Part shown: piece after piece, positions 57,072 through 64,000 of the stretch
How positions within the stretch are numbered: the first letter of the stretch is position 1
Layout: each line of letters starts with the position of its first letter
DNA from: an uncultured Muribaculaceae bacterium
Lineage (GTDB): Bacteria > Bacteroidota > Bacteroidia > Bacteroidales > Muribaculaceae
NCBI GenBank assembly: GCA_958436175.1
Contig: CAUBJF010000003.1
Location: 62,001-126,000, forward strand
Reading direction: 5' to 3'
Length of the DNA stretch: 64,000 nt
Position numbers and translations under genes: made by a program
The notes under the pieces: model-generated
The model's database searches: none
What the model saw: the letters and a program-made list of their open reading frames with translations, nothing else
Told to the model about the DNA's origin: nothing

Positions 57072-58772
57072 TTACCAGAAGTAGATGTAGAATGCGGCAG
57101 TGATACCGAGGATTACGATAGAATTGAAGATATCCCAGCCGTTCCAGCTCTGACGGGTAGCCAGACGCTGTTCGGGAGTCGAAGTGCCGAATACGAGACC
57201 TTGGATTTTTTCGGGGCTCGGTTTCTTGGTGAAGAGGCTGACAACGAATACCACAAGGAGGCAGAAGAGGAACATCCATCCGCAGAAGAACAGCCAGTTG
57301 ACATCATAGAAGAGATACTTGAAGAAGTTCTGGTCGCCGGGAAGTAGTTCTGCGTTGCTGTAGTATATTTTTGCACCGAGACGGGTAAGGCCGATGATAA
57401 GACCCGAGAGAAGGCCCCACATGCCGCCCATGGCTGTGGCTTTCTTCCAGAGGATACCAAGGAGGAATGCGGATGCGATACCCGGGGCGAGGACGGACTG
57501 TACGTCCTGCAGATATGTATAGAGCACATCGCCCACGGAACGCATCACAGGGATCCAGAGGATACCGAGAGCCACGATGACAACGGTAGCGGCCTGACCG
57601 ATACGGACGAGTTTCTTGGGGTCCGTCTTGGGCTTGTAGCGCTGGTAGAAGTCGATGGTGAAGAGGGCCGACGATGAGTTGAACAGCGAAGCGAGCGAGC
57701 TCATCAGTGCAGCGAGGATACCGCAGACGATGAGGCCTTTCACACCGGCCGGAAGCAGTTTTGCAACCAGAACGGGGAATGCGGCGTCGGAGTTGACGTT
57801 GCCGTTGGTGAGCAGCGGTAGGAAACCTTCGCCACCGGCAGCTACGGATTTAGCATGGAGCGCGAATGCAATCATACCGGGGATGAGGAACAGGAACACG
57901 GGCAGGAGCTTGAGGTATGCGCCGAAGATTGTACCACGACGGGCTTCTTTCTCGTTCTTGCCGGAAAGTACGCGCTGGACGATGAACTGGTCGGTACACC
58001 AGTACCAGAAACCGATGATAGCGGAACCGATGAGGGCACCGAGCCACGGGAAGTTCGGGTCGCGGTTGTCGCGGATGAGGTTTGTCATGGTGTCGCCGTA
58101 TTCGTTGACCTTGACAGCGTCGCAGACACGCATCATTTCGTCCCATCCGCCGAGAGCCTTAAGACCCAGGACAAGTATGATGAGAGAACCGAGAAGGAGA
58201 ATAGGTGTCTGGAGCACGGAGGTGTAGAGCACGGACTTCATACCGCCTACGATAGTGTAGATAGCTGTGATGAGTACCAGACCGATGGCGGCAATCCAGA
58301 AGAAGTCGATACCCCAGAGAGTGTCGATGCCGAATACCTGCTGGAAGACGAGCCCCCCGGCATAGACTGTAACGGCAACCTTGGTGAGCACGTAGCTTAT
58401 AAGGGAGATGAGCGAGAGAATGGTACGACTCTGGGAGTTGTAGCGCTTTTCGAGGAATTCAGGCATGGTATAGACCATGGAACGTGTGTAGAAGGGTACG
58501 AAAACCCAGCCCAGGATAAGGATCATCCAGCCTTGGATTTCCCAGTGGGCCATTGCCATACCGCTCGACGCACCGGCACCGGCGAGGCCGATGAGATGTT
58601 CCGAGCCAATGTTGGAAGCGAAGATGGACGCACCGATTGCGATCCATGTTGCATCTTTACCGCCGAGGAAGTAGTCCTCCGCATTGTTCTGCTTTTGCCG
58701 CATGACCCATACGATGATGCCGATGAGGGCTGCAAAGAACAGGCCAATGACAACCCAGTCTAATGATTGCAT
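57072..58772 (-). CDS. sodium/solute symporter (SSS family), probable L-arabinose transporter
   Basis: About 14 hydrophobic helices in 566 residues. The sodium/solute symporter hallmarks are visible: GKDATWIAIGASIFASNIGSEHLIGLAGAGASSGMAMAHWE, FYTRSMVYTMPEFLEKRY and GGMKSVLYTSVLQTP; a CTDQFIVQRVLSGKNEKEARRGTIFGAYLK loop follows. It lies in the arabinose operon between the galM-like gene and araR, as in Bacteroides where the equivalent gene is a sodium-driven arabinose importer. Substrate is assigned from context, not motif. Confidence 0.87.
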   Translation of the reverse strand: MQSLDWVVIGLFFAALIGIIVWVMRQKQNNAEDYFLGGKDATWIAIGASIFASNIGSEHLIGLAGAGASSGMAMAHWEIQGWMILILGWVFVPFYTRSMVYTMPEFLEKRYNSQSRTILSLISLISYVLTKVAVTVYAGGLVFQQVFGIDTLWGIDFFWIAAIGLVLITAIYTIVGGMKSVLYTSVLQTPILLLGSLIILVLGLKALGGWDEMMRVCDAVKVNEYGDTMTNLIRDNRDPNFPWLGALIGSAIIGFWYWCTDQFIVQRVLSGKNEKEARRGTIFGAYLKLLPVFLFLIPGMIAFALHAKSVAAGGEGFLPLLTNGNVNSDAAFPVLVAKLLPAGVKGLIVCGILAALMSSLASLFNSSSALFTIDFYQRYKPKTDPKKLVRIGQAATVVIVALGILWIPVMRSVGDVLYTYLQDVQSVLAPGIASAFLLGILWKKATAMGGMWGLLSGLIIGLTRLGAKIYYSNAELLPGDQNFFKYLFYDVNWLFFCGWMFLFCLLVVFVVSLFTKKPSPEKIQGLVFGTSTPEQRLATRQSWNGWDIFNSIVILGITAAFYIYFW

Positions 58773-58824
58773 GGTAGTTTGATTGATTGGTTTAGGTAGT
58801 TAGGTATAGTGTTGTTTCGGGCTT

Positions 58825-59985
58825 TTATTTTTCGACGGAGAAGCGGAATGTGCAGTGGCTCTTGTATGTCTCGCCGGGACGGAGGACAACGGACGGCCAT
58901 TGTGGCTTGTTGGGACTGTCCGGATAGTGCTGTGTCTCAAGACAGATGGCGGCGCGCTGATTGTAGACATTCCCATTCTTGCCTGTAACGGTGCCGTCAA
59001 GGAAGTTGCCGGTGTAGATCTGTATGCCGGGTTCGTCGGTCATGACTTCAAGAGTGATGCCGGTCTTGGGGTCGGTAAGTTTGGCTTTGGGAGCACTGGT
59101 AGCACCACTGTTGAGGACCCAGTTGTGGTCGAAACCGTGGCCGTTGCGTATCTGCTCGTTGTCGGCTGCGATGTCATTACCGATAGCTTTAGGAGTGCGG
59201 AAGTCGAAAGGTGTGCCTTCTACGCTCTCTATAGTGCCGAGAGTCATGAATGTGCTGTCGACAGGTGTATAATTGTCTGCGTCTACCCATAGTACTTCGT
59301 CGGTGATAGGCTGTGTCGGGTCGCCGCTGAGATTGAAGTACGAGTGATTGGTCATGTTGATGATTGTCGGCTTGTCGGTTGTAGCGCTGTAGTCGATGTT
59401 GAGGTCGTTGTTGGAGCCGAGGGTATAGGTCACGGTAGCTGTGACAGTGCCGGGATAACCGTTATTGCCGTCAGCATCGACGAGTGTCAGCTGCAGGGTG
59501 CTGTCATTGGGCTGTACGGCGCTGTATGTGCGGTACTGCCATCCGAGGGTTCCCATGTCGGTACCGCCGTGGAGGCTGTGGCCGTAGTTGTTGATAGGAA
59601 GCTGGAAGGTATCCGCGTCGATGACGAACTGCCCTTTGTTGATACGGTTGGCATAGCGGCCTATGGCGGCACCGAAGTCAGTGCCGTTGGTTTCGGGGAA
59701 GTAAGCCTCGATGCTGTCGAAGCCGAGTACTACGTCGCGGTACTGGCCGTCCTTGTCGGGAACAGCGATAGAAACGATACGTCCGCCGAAGTTGGTGATG
59801 CAGACTTCCATGCCTTCAGCGTTGGTGAGGGTGTAGAGGGCTGTAGAGTCGCCACGATAGACGGCATTGAATTGTTCTGGATCGAGTCCGGATTTCGTGA
59901 GCTGGGGAGCTGCGCTCTTGTCGGTGCAAGCACCGATGCCGGCCATAAGAAGCAAGGCCAAAGGAGCAAATATCGCTTTTTTCAT
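58825..59985 (-). CDS. aldose 1-epimerase (GalM-like) exported as a lipoprotein
   Basis: Interconverts the anomers of aldoses. The GalM fold is clear: NFGGRIVSIAVPDKDG, IGRYANRINKGQF, LHGG, TIINMTNHSYFNL, GHGFDHNWVL (catalytic His in the FDHN) and the Glu in AICLETQHYPDSPN. Unusually for the cytosolic enzyme it has a lipobox (LMAGIGACTDK), so it should sit in the periplasm or at the surface and ready sugars for import. First gene of the operon; the next gene starts 52 bp downstream. Confidence 0.9.
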   Translation of the reverse strand: MKKAIFAPLALLLMAGIGACTDKSAAPQLTKSGLDPEQFNAVYRGDSTALYTLTNAEGMEVCITNFGGRIVSIAVPDKDGQYRDVVLGFDSIEAYFPETNGTDFGAAIGRYANRINKGQFVIDADTFQLPINNYGHSLHGGTDMGTLGWQYRTYSAVQPNDSTLQLTLVDADGNNGYPGTVTATVTYTLGSNNDLNIDYSATTDKPTIINMTNHSYFNLSGDPTQPITDEVLWVDADNYTPVDSTFMTLGTIESVEGTPFDFRTPKAIGNDIAADNEQIRNGHGFDHNWVLNSGATSAPKAKLTDPKTGITLEVMTDEPGIQIYTGNFLDGTVTGKNGNVYNQRAAICLETQHYPDSPNKPQWPSVVLRPGETYKSHCTFRFSVEK

Positions 59986-60011
59986 GGGTGAGTTAGTGAG
60001 GTTTATATTTT

Positions 60012-60030
60012 GGGTGTAAAATTAACACCC
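60012..60030. promoter_or_regulatory. 19-bp palindrome upstream of the arabinose operon (candidate AraR operator)
   Basis: GGGTGTAAAATTAACACCC: arms GGGTGT/ACACCC with a pseudo-symmetric centre (fits GGGTGTwAAwTTwACACCC). It lies 27 bp before the galM-like start. I find no second copy within the operon, consistent with one control site for the transcript. That AraR binds it is an inference from position. Confidence 0.65.
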
Positions 60031-60179
60031 ATTTTTACCGTCTCCAAATTTTTTTATATGTTATGCAACATGTTTTTGCATTATATAGCTTCTTTTTAGA
60101 GCACTCAGTTTCTTAATAGCTCAAACTTTAGCTGCACCAAGCTTGTTTAATAGCTATAAATTACGAAAGGACTCAGATC

Positions 60180-60608
60180 ATGAACTTCAATCAAGCAAAA
60201 GCACAGGTAGATGCTGAAATCTCGAAAGATGCAGCACAATTGTCGGCACAGGCTGCCGGTCAGGCCGTCAAAGCCCAGGCAGCCGCGGTTAAAGATGATG
60301 TAGAAGCGAAGGGCCAGTCGCTCAAAGAGAGTGCCGCCGGTAAGATGGAAGACCTCAAAGGCAAAGCAGCCGATGCAGTCGCCAATGCCCGTGAAGGCTT
60401 GAACCAGGCAGCAGCGAGCGCACAGCAGGCTTATGAAAACCAGCTTAAAGACCCCGATTCGGCCCTCAACCAGGCAAAGAACACAGCCAGCGATGTTGCC
60501 GGCAAGGTAAAGGATGCCACAGGCAATGTCCTTGAAAAAGGCGCAGACCTTCTCGACTCTCTCGCCGACAAGGTACACGGTCTCGCCGACAAAATGAACA
60601 AGAAGTAA
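60180..60608 (+). CDS. amphipathic helical protein, LEA/apolipoprotein-like (142 aa)
   Basis: A soluble protein made almost entirely of Ala/Lys/Gln/Asp/Glu with 11-residue periodicity (VKAQAAAVKDDVEAKGQSLKE, AADAVANAREGLNQ, VAGKVKDATGNVLEKGADLLD). No signal peptide and no Cys or Trp. The pattern resembles LEA proteins and apolipoprotein-like amphipathic helices, used in desiccation/osmotic stress or lipid contact. The start follows an AAAGGA stretch. A hairpin terminator follows. Family not named. Confidence 0.8.
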   Translation: MNFNQAKAQVDAEISKDAAQLSAQAAGQAVKAQAAAVKDDVEAKGQSLKESAAGKMEDLKGKAADAVANAREGLNQAAASAQQAYENQLKDPDSALNQAKNTASDVAGKVKDATGNVLEKGADLLDSLADKVHGLADKMNKK

Positions 60609-60632
60609 ATTCTAAAGATTTAAAAGTGAATG

Positions 60633-60659
60633 ATCCCGGGTTCTGACCGAATCCGGGAT
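60633..60659 (+). terminator. hairpin terminator after the amphipathic protein gene
   Basis: ATCCCGG/CCGGGAT arms with a 13-nt loop that pairs further (GTTC/GAA), followed by TTAGCATTTTAG. T-richness is moderate, so termination may be partial. Confidence 0.6.
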
Positions 60660-60746
60660 TTAGCATTTTAGAAAACAAAGCACGAGAAAGAAAGTGGAAA
60701 GACTGGTTTTATGCTCTTTATCTCTTGTATGATGTTAACATTCTCG

Positions 60747-61282
60747 TCAGCGGTCTATGCCGTCACGCGACAGCACGCCACGGGTGTAATAATGCTTCAC
60801 CTCCCGCATATCAGTGACAAGGTCGGAAATGTCTATCAGTTCCTGCGGTGCGTAACGGCCTGTGATGACGACTTCTGTCGCGGGATGTTTTCTTTGCATG
60901 AGGTCTATGACATCTTTCACATAAAGTAATCCCAGCCACAGTGCTATAGAGACCTCGTCGAGTATAACCACATCCAAATTTCCATTACAGAGCCATTCCT
61001 TACATATTGAAATACCTTAAGGGCTGATGTCCTGTCGGCATCGTCGGGTTTCCTGTCAAGACAGCAGTCTTGTCCGAATTGCTCTATATGCAGTAATCCG
61101 AAACTGGGATTAGAGCCGTTGAAAAGAGTCTCGATTTTTGTCTCGTTGTATTTAATCGACTTGTCAAACTGGCCTATCGCCACATTCTTACCAGCGCATA
61201 ACGCCCGAAGCGCAAGCCCGAATGCGGCAGTGGTCTTTTCTTTGCCCTCACCCGTATATATCTGTACAAGTCCTTGTTCCAT
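60747..61282 (-). pseudogene. cobO: cob(I)yrinic acid a,c-diamide adenosyltransferase with a frameshift
   Basis: The N-terminal part (from 61282) has the CobA/BtuR P-loop YTGEGKEKTTAAFG and follows the family to SALK, then shifts out of frame near 61000-61015 and reads to a stop at 60944. The C-terminal part is open in another frame and reads DVVILDEVSIALWLGLLYV ... VVITGRYAPQELIDISDLVTDMREVKHYYTRGVL, the family end. Together they span the normal length of about 178 codons, one base short of in-frame. So it is a single-base frameshift (or a sequence error) in an otherwise complete gene. Its loss would matter for B12 use. Confidence 0.85.
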
Positions 61283-61300
61283 AGCTCTATGAATAAAAGA

Positions 61301-61346
61301 AAGGGAAACGCGAATGAAAAGAGTCTGTGAAATAAGCGTTTCCCTT
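61301..61346 (-). terminator. hairpin terminator after the MetE-like gene
   Basis: Perfect 11-bp arms AAGGGAAACGC/GCGTTTCCCTT with a 24-nt loop. Minus strand continues TTCTTTTATTC. It separates the MetE-like gene from cobO. Confidence 0.7.
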
Positions 61347-61383
61347 CCCGGCAGAAAAATGTATGAAAAAAAATGTTTCCTGG

Positions 61384-62493
61384 TTAATCACCCAGGACCT
61401 CCCTGAGTTGTGTGAGTTTCTGCCACTGGTATTCATAGGTAAGCCCTCGTGATGCGTAGCTTGTCAGCTTGAATCCTGTCTTAGGGCTGACAGACAATCT
61501 TTCGGATGACACATACTTTGACGCCTTGGCAACGGCATCAAGTATTTCGGAAGCGTTTTCGGCAAAAGGGCTGTGCGCGTCGGCAAGTCCGAGTACCACA
61601 TCCTTGCCCCGGGGAATGTGGCGCAACACTTCGAACTGATAGTCGTTGCCGGCCTCAAAAGGCAGGTAGAATTTGCCGACATTGACCTGCGACAGCACCT
61701 TCGGCATAATATTGTCGGGGTACTGGAGAAATTCCCATTCGGGCACGATAGTGTCTCCCCCTGAAAGATATAGTGAAAGTTCCATGTCCGAGGGCAGCCC
61801 GGCGACGGAACTGTTGAAAAGGCCGATGATTTGTTCATGCAGCGAAATCAGATCCGTTCCTCCCTGAAGCAGACGTTTGGTATAGTTGTCATCGCACAGA
61901 AAACCACAGGCCGTATCGTCGAACTGTATATGGCGGCAACCGAGTTCATAAAAGCGGCGCATAGTCTTGTTATAGGCCACAGCTATATCGTCAAAAAGGT
62001 TGTCGGCATTAGGATAAACTTGTTCGGGCTGCCCGTCTGTCATGGAGAGGATCTCAAGATAGAGATTTGCAGGTGAAGGAAGTGTCTGCCGACAACGAAC
62101 ACGACTGTCTACGGCTTTTAGCAGATGAGCAAAGTCGGCGAAGAAAGGATGCTCCTGGTTATAGCCGATGCGGCCCATGAACCTCATCATGTCGGTAAAC
62201 GGATCAAGCGGCTGATAGATATGTCCGCTTTCTGCTCTTTCACGACGTATGCCGTCGAGTCCGAACCAGAAATCTTTGTCCCATTGGCTGAGTCGGAACT
62301 CTCCGGAAGTCACCTCCGTGAGTCCGACGCATATCTGGTCTTCGACAAGATGGCAAATTGCCTCGTCTTCTATTGTTCTAAGCTGCTGTCGGTCGATAGC
62401 TCCGGCTTCATATTTTTCCCGTGCGGAAACCAGCTTTTCAGGCATCAGAAAGCTGCCTACAATGTCTATTTTTGTCATTAGTTTATTGGTCAT
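61384..62493 (-). CDS. MetE/UROD-superfamily protein without the usual zinc ligands (369 aa)
   Basis: The protein has the size and fold landmarks of the YxjG-type single-domain relatives of cobalamin-independent methionine synthase: IVGSF opening, TSGEFRLSQWDKDFWFGLDG, TLPSPANLYLEILS and IQFDDTACGF. But where those enzymes carry H-x-C-R-G-N, this one reads LYLSGGD (241-247), and where they have SPQCGF it has SPKTGF (336-341), so the Zn-binding His and both Cys are absent. Methyl transfer to homocysteine is therefore doubtful. It sits between a DASS transporter (37 bp upstream) and cobO. Confidence 0.8.
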   Translation of the reverse strand: MTNKLMTKIDIVGSFLMPEKLVSAREKYEAGAIDRQQLRTIEDEAICHLVEDQICVGLTEVTSGEFRLSQWDKDFWFGLDGIRRERAESGHIYQPLDPFTDMMRFMGRIGYNQEHPFFADFAHLLKAVDSRVRCRQTLPSPANLYLEILSMTDGQPEQVYPNADNLFDDIAVAYNKTMRRFYELGCRHIQFDDTACGFLCDDNYTKRLLQGGTDLISLHEQIIGLFNSSVAGLPSDMELSLYLSGGDTIVPEWEFLQYPDNIMPKVLSQVNVGKFYLPFEAGNDYQFEVLRHIPRGKDVVLGLADAHSPFAENASEILDAVAKASKYVSSERLSVSPKTGFKLTSYASRGLTYEYQWQKLTQLREVLGD

Positions 62494-62530
62494 ATAGAAG
62501 TTTCATTCGAATTAAGTAGGAAGCCTTTTT

Positions 62531-64000
62531 TCAGAATATCCCGTTCACTCCACAGAAAATAAGAACAAGATAACCAAGCACAAGTCCGAAGAAGCCCATT
62601 ATCAATCCGGTTGTAACCATATATTTCTGCTTGATGAATCCGGTCGCGTCGGCAAGTGCGTTCGGCGGAGTGGAAATGGGGAGAACCATTGCGACTGAAG
62701 AACATATCGCCACGCCTATAAGAAGTGTGGAAACGCCTCCGTATGGAACCAGTTGTTCAGTCATTGTACTTCCTGCAATAGCCAGTATCGGAACGAACAG
62801 CGCGGCTGTGGCGGTATGGCTTATGAAATTTGCCATAAGATAACAGAGGAGACCCGAGCCGATGATGACGGCGAGCGGAGACCATGAGGCAAATGGAACG
62901 GCCTCAATCAGATGGTTGGCAAGTCCCGATTCCTTCATGGCGACACCCAAAGCGAACGCTCCGGCAATCATCCAGAGGATGCTCCACGAAAGCTGTTCAA
63001 GGTCTCGCTTTGTGATTATTCCTGCCATACACAATACGCCGACAGGGAGCATCGCAACCACATTGGCGTTTACTCCCGTAACGGAATCCGTCAGCCAAAG
63101 GAGAATAGTGACAAAGAATGTGACATATACAATTTTATCCTTAAGCGTCGATTGATGTTCGCTTTCAATTTTCAGATGTATCTCCTTTTGCTTGAACGGG
63201 AACATTTTTTTGAGCACAAACCATGCGATGAAAAGCAGAATCAGTGTGACCGGTACCATCACCATCATCCATTTTCCAAAGCCTATGCCGAGATTCATGC
63301 CGTCGGGGTCATTCAGGAATTTGAGGGCGATTGCATTGGGAGGCGTTCCTATCGGTGTTCCCATTCCCCCGATGTTCGCTCCTATGGGTATCGCAAGCGC
63401 GAGCCCTATTTTGCCTTTCCCGTCGGCCGGCAATGCCGAAAGCGCCGGAGCAAGAAAAGTCAGCATCATCGCCGCCGTCGCTGTGTTGCTTATAAACATG
63501 GAGAACAAAGCGGTGACAAGGATGAAGCCGAGCAACACATTTTCGCTTTTCGTGCCGAACGGCGCTAGCATCACTTTGGCGAGTTTCACGTCAAGACCGC
63601 TCTTTGTCGCGGCGATGGCGATGATGAATCCACCGATAAAAAGCATGATTGTCGGGTCGGCGAAACAATGCAGTATGTCCACATTATTTATAAGGTTGCC
63701 GAATTTATCTCCCGCATGCTCAGTCTGAAAAAAACACAGTGCGCTGTTCGTGGTGCAGAATAACAATAGCACAACCACCACAAGCGATGTTGTCCAGGCT
63801 GGGACTGCATCAAAAAGCCACATCAAAGCGGCAAACACAAAAATCGCAAGCACTCTGTGCTCCACAGCGTTTATATCCGGTAAGCCGTAGAGCGATGACG
63901 GCGCAATCCAAAGGAATAGTGGTATTGCGATAGCTATAAGCAGTTTGATGGCTTTTACGGGGACAGGGTTCTTTTCTTTCCTGATTTCTTTCTTCCACTG
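62531..64000 (-). CDS. SLC13/DASS-family anion symporter, N-terminus beyond the window
   Basis: Sodium-coupled di/tricarboxylate or sulfate symporter family. Multiple hydrophobic helices with the family signatures FISNTATAAMMLTFLAPAL (SNT motif of the first hairpin), GANIGGMGTPIGTPPNAIAL, and a second repeat with FISHTATAALFVPIL and PISTPPNALADATG. The frame is open through base 64000, and upstream of the annotated Met there is a coherent helix (KLLIAIAIPLFLWIAP), so the true start is outside. Substrate not readable from sequence. Probably co-transcribed with the MetE-like gene. Confidence 0.88.
   Translation of the reverse strand, partial: QWKKEIRKEKNPVPVKAIKLLIAIAIPLFLWIAPSSLYGLPDINAVEHRVLAIFVFAALMWLFDAVPAWTTSLVVVVLLLFCTTNSALCFFQTEHAGDKFGNLINNVDILHCFADPTIMLFIGGFIIAIAATKSGLDVKLAKVMLAPFGTKSENVLLGFILVTALFSMFISNTATAAMMLTFLAPALSALPADGKGKIGLALAIPIGANIGGMGTPIGTPPNAIALKFLNDPDGMNLGIGFGKWMMVMVPVTLILLFIAWFVLKKMFPFKQKEIHLKIESEHQSTLKDKIVYVTFFVTILLWLTDSVTGVNANVVAMLPVGVLCMAGIITKRDLEQLSWSILWMIAGAFALGVAMKESGLANHLIEAVPFASWSPLAVIIGSGLLCYLMANFISHTATAALFVPILAIAGSTMTEQLVPYGGVSTLLIGVAICSSVAMVLPISTPPNALADATGFIKQKYMVTTGLIMGFFGLVLGYLVLIFCGVNGIF

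Noticed and set aside
60031..60179. Second dyad with ATGCAA/TTGCAT and ATGTT/AACAT near 60058-60081
   Set aside because: Short, AT-rich imperfect dyads that could arise by chance; the 60012-60030 palindrome is stronger and better placed.
1..64000. CRISPR array, tRNA, rRNA, transposase or phage genes
   Set aside because: No repeat-spacer pattern, clover-leaf, rRNA stretch, transposase or phage structural motif found on reading both strands.

Overview
The window looks like a chromosomal segment of a gut Bacteroidales bacterium, most likely Muribaculaceae or a close relative. The evidence is: promoters of the Bacteroidetes type (TTTG, 19-21 bp, TAnnTTTG) upstream of many genes; SusE/F-like, DUF3244-like, BspA-like leucine-rich and type IX secretion (T9SS)-tailed surface proteins; a gingipain-type C25 protease; and an arabinose operon with the NUDIX-type regulator AraR known from Bacteroides. 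Most genes lie on the minus strand in long runs with ATGA overlaps. I see no rRNA, tRNA, CRISPR array, phage or insertion sequence.

Layout. 1-5342: dxs (cut by the window edge) with a small membrane protein, a MINPP-type phytase-like phosphatase, a small plus-strand protein, cinA, tsaD and an outer-membrane barrel. 5358-11768: an unusual run made of a 91-aa protein, a HExxH zincin, a HerA/DUF87-like membrane ATPase, a membrane-anchored Hsp70/actin-like ATPase and a glycine-zipper membrane protein, directly behind udk-lptB (11787-13345). 13478-19372: an AT-richer exported-protein block (DUF3244-like protein, C25 protease, leucine-rich protein) and a TPR lipoprotein with a cytoplasmic HTH-like tail. 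19567-25424: a lipoprotein gene broken by an in-frame TAG, then rplY-pth-S4-DEAD helicase-ECF sigma-putative anti-sigma-Spy-like-focA. 25581-28659: a PagL-like lipid A deacylase, a lipoprotein and a divergent SusE/F-like protein. 28675-34165: a two-gene defence-like operon (SIR2-like/TIR protein plus a membrane STAND NTPase with WG repeats). 34341-41630: small membrane proteins and housekeeping genes (prmA, M18 peptidase, nadD, gmk, DUF4301). 41754-47460: a tandem duplication of a large T9SS-tailed GEVED protein together with its terminator. 47681-52438: an ABC-F ATPase, a YczE-like membrane protein, and a GntR/ABC operon bracketed by two micro-proteins, with a clear promoter and operator. 52464-59985: the arabinose operon galM-like, SSS transporter, araR, araD, araA, araB. 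60180-64000: an amphipathic helical protein, a frameshifted cobalamin adenosyltransferase, a MetE-like protein without zinc ligands, and a DASS transporter cut by the window edge.

Best candidates for something new: the Hsp70-like/HerA-like/glycine-zipper module with its zincin (5358-11768); the SIR2-like/TIR plus STAND pair (28675-34165); the micro-proteins bracketing the GntR/ABC operon; and a near-perfect 20-bp inverted repeat around a promoter at 50054-50117. All functional statements are read from sequence motifs and recalled family knowledge; no search was run.
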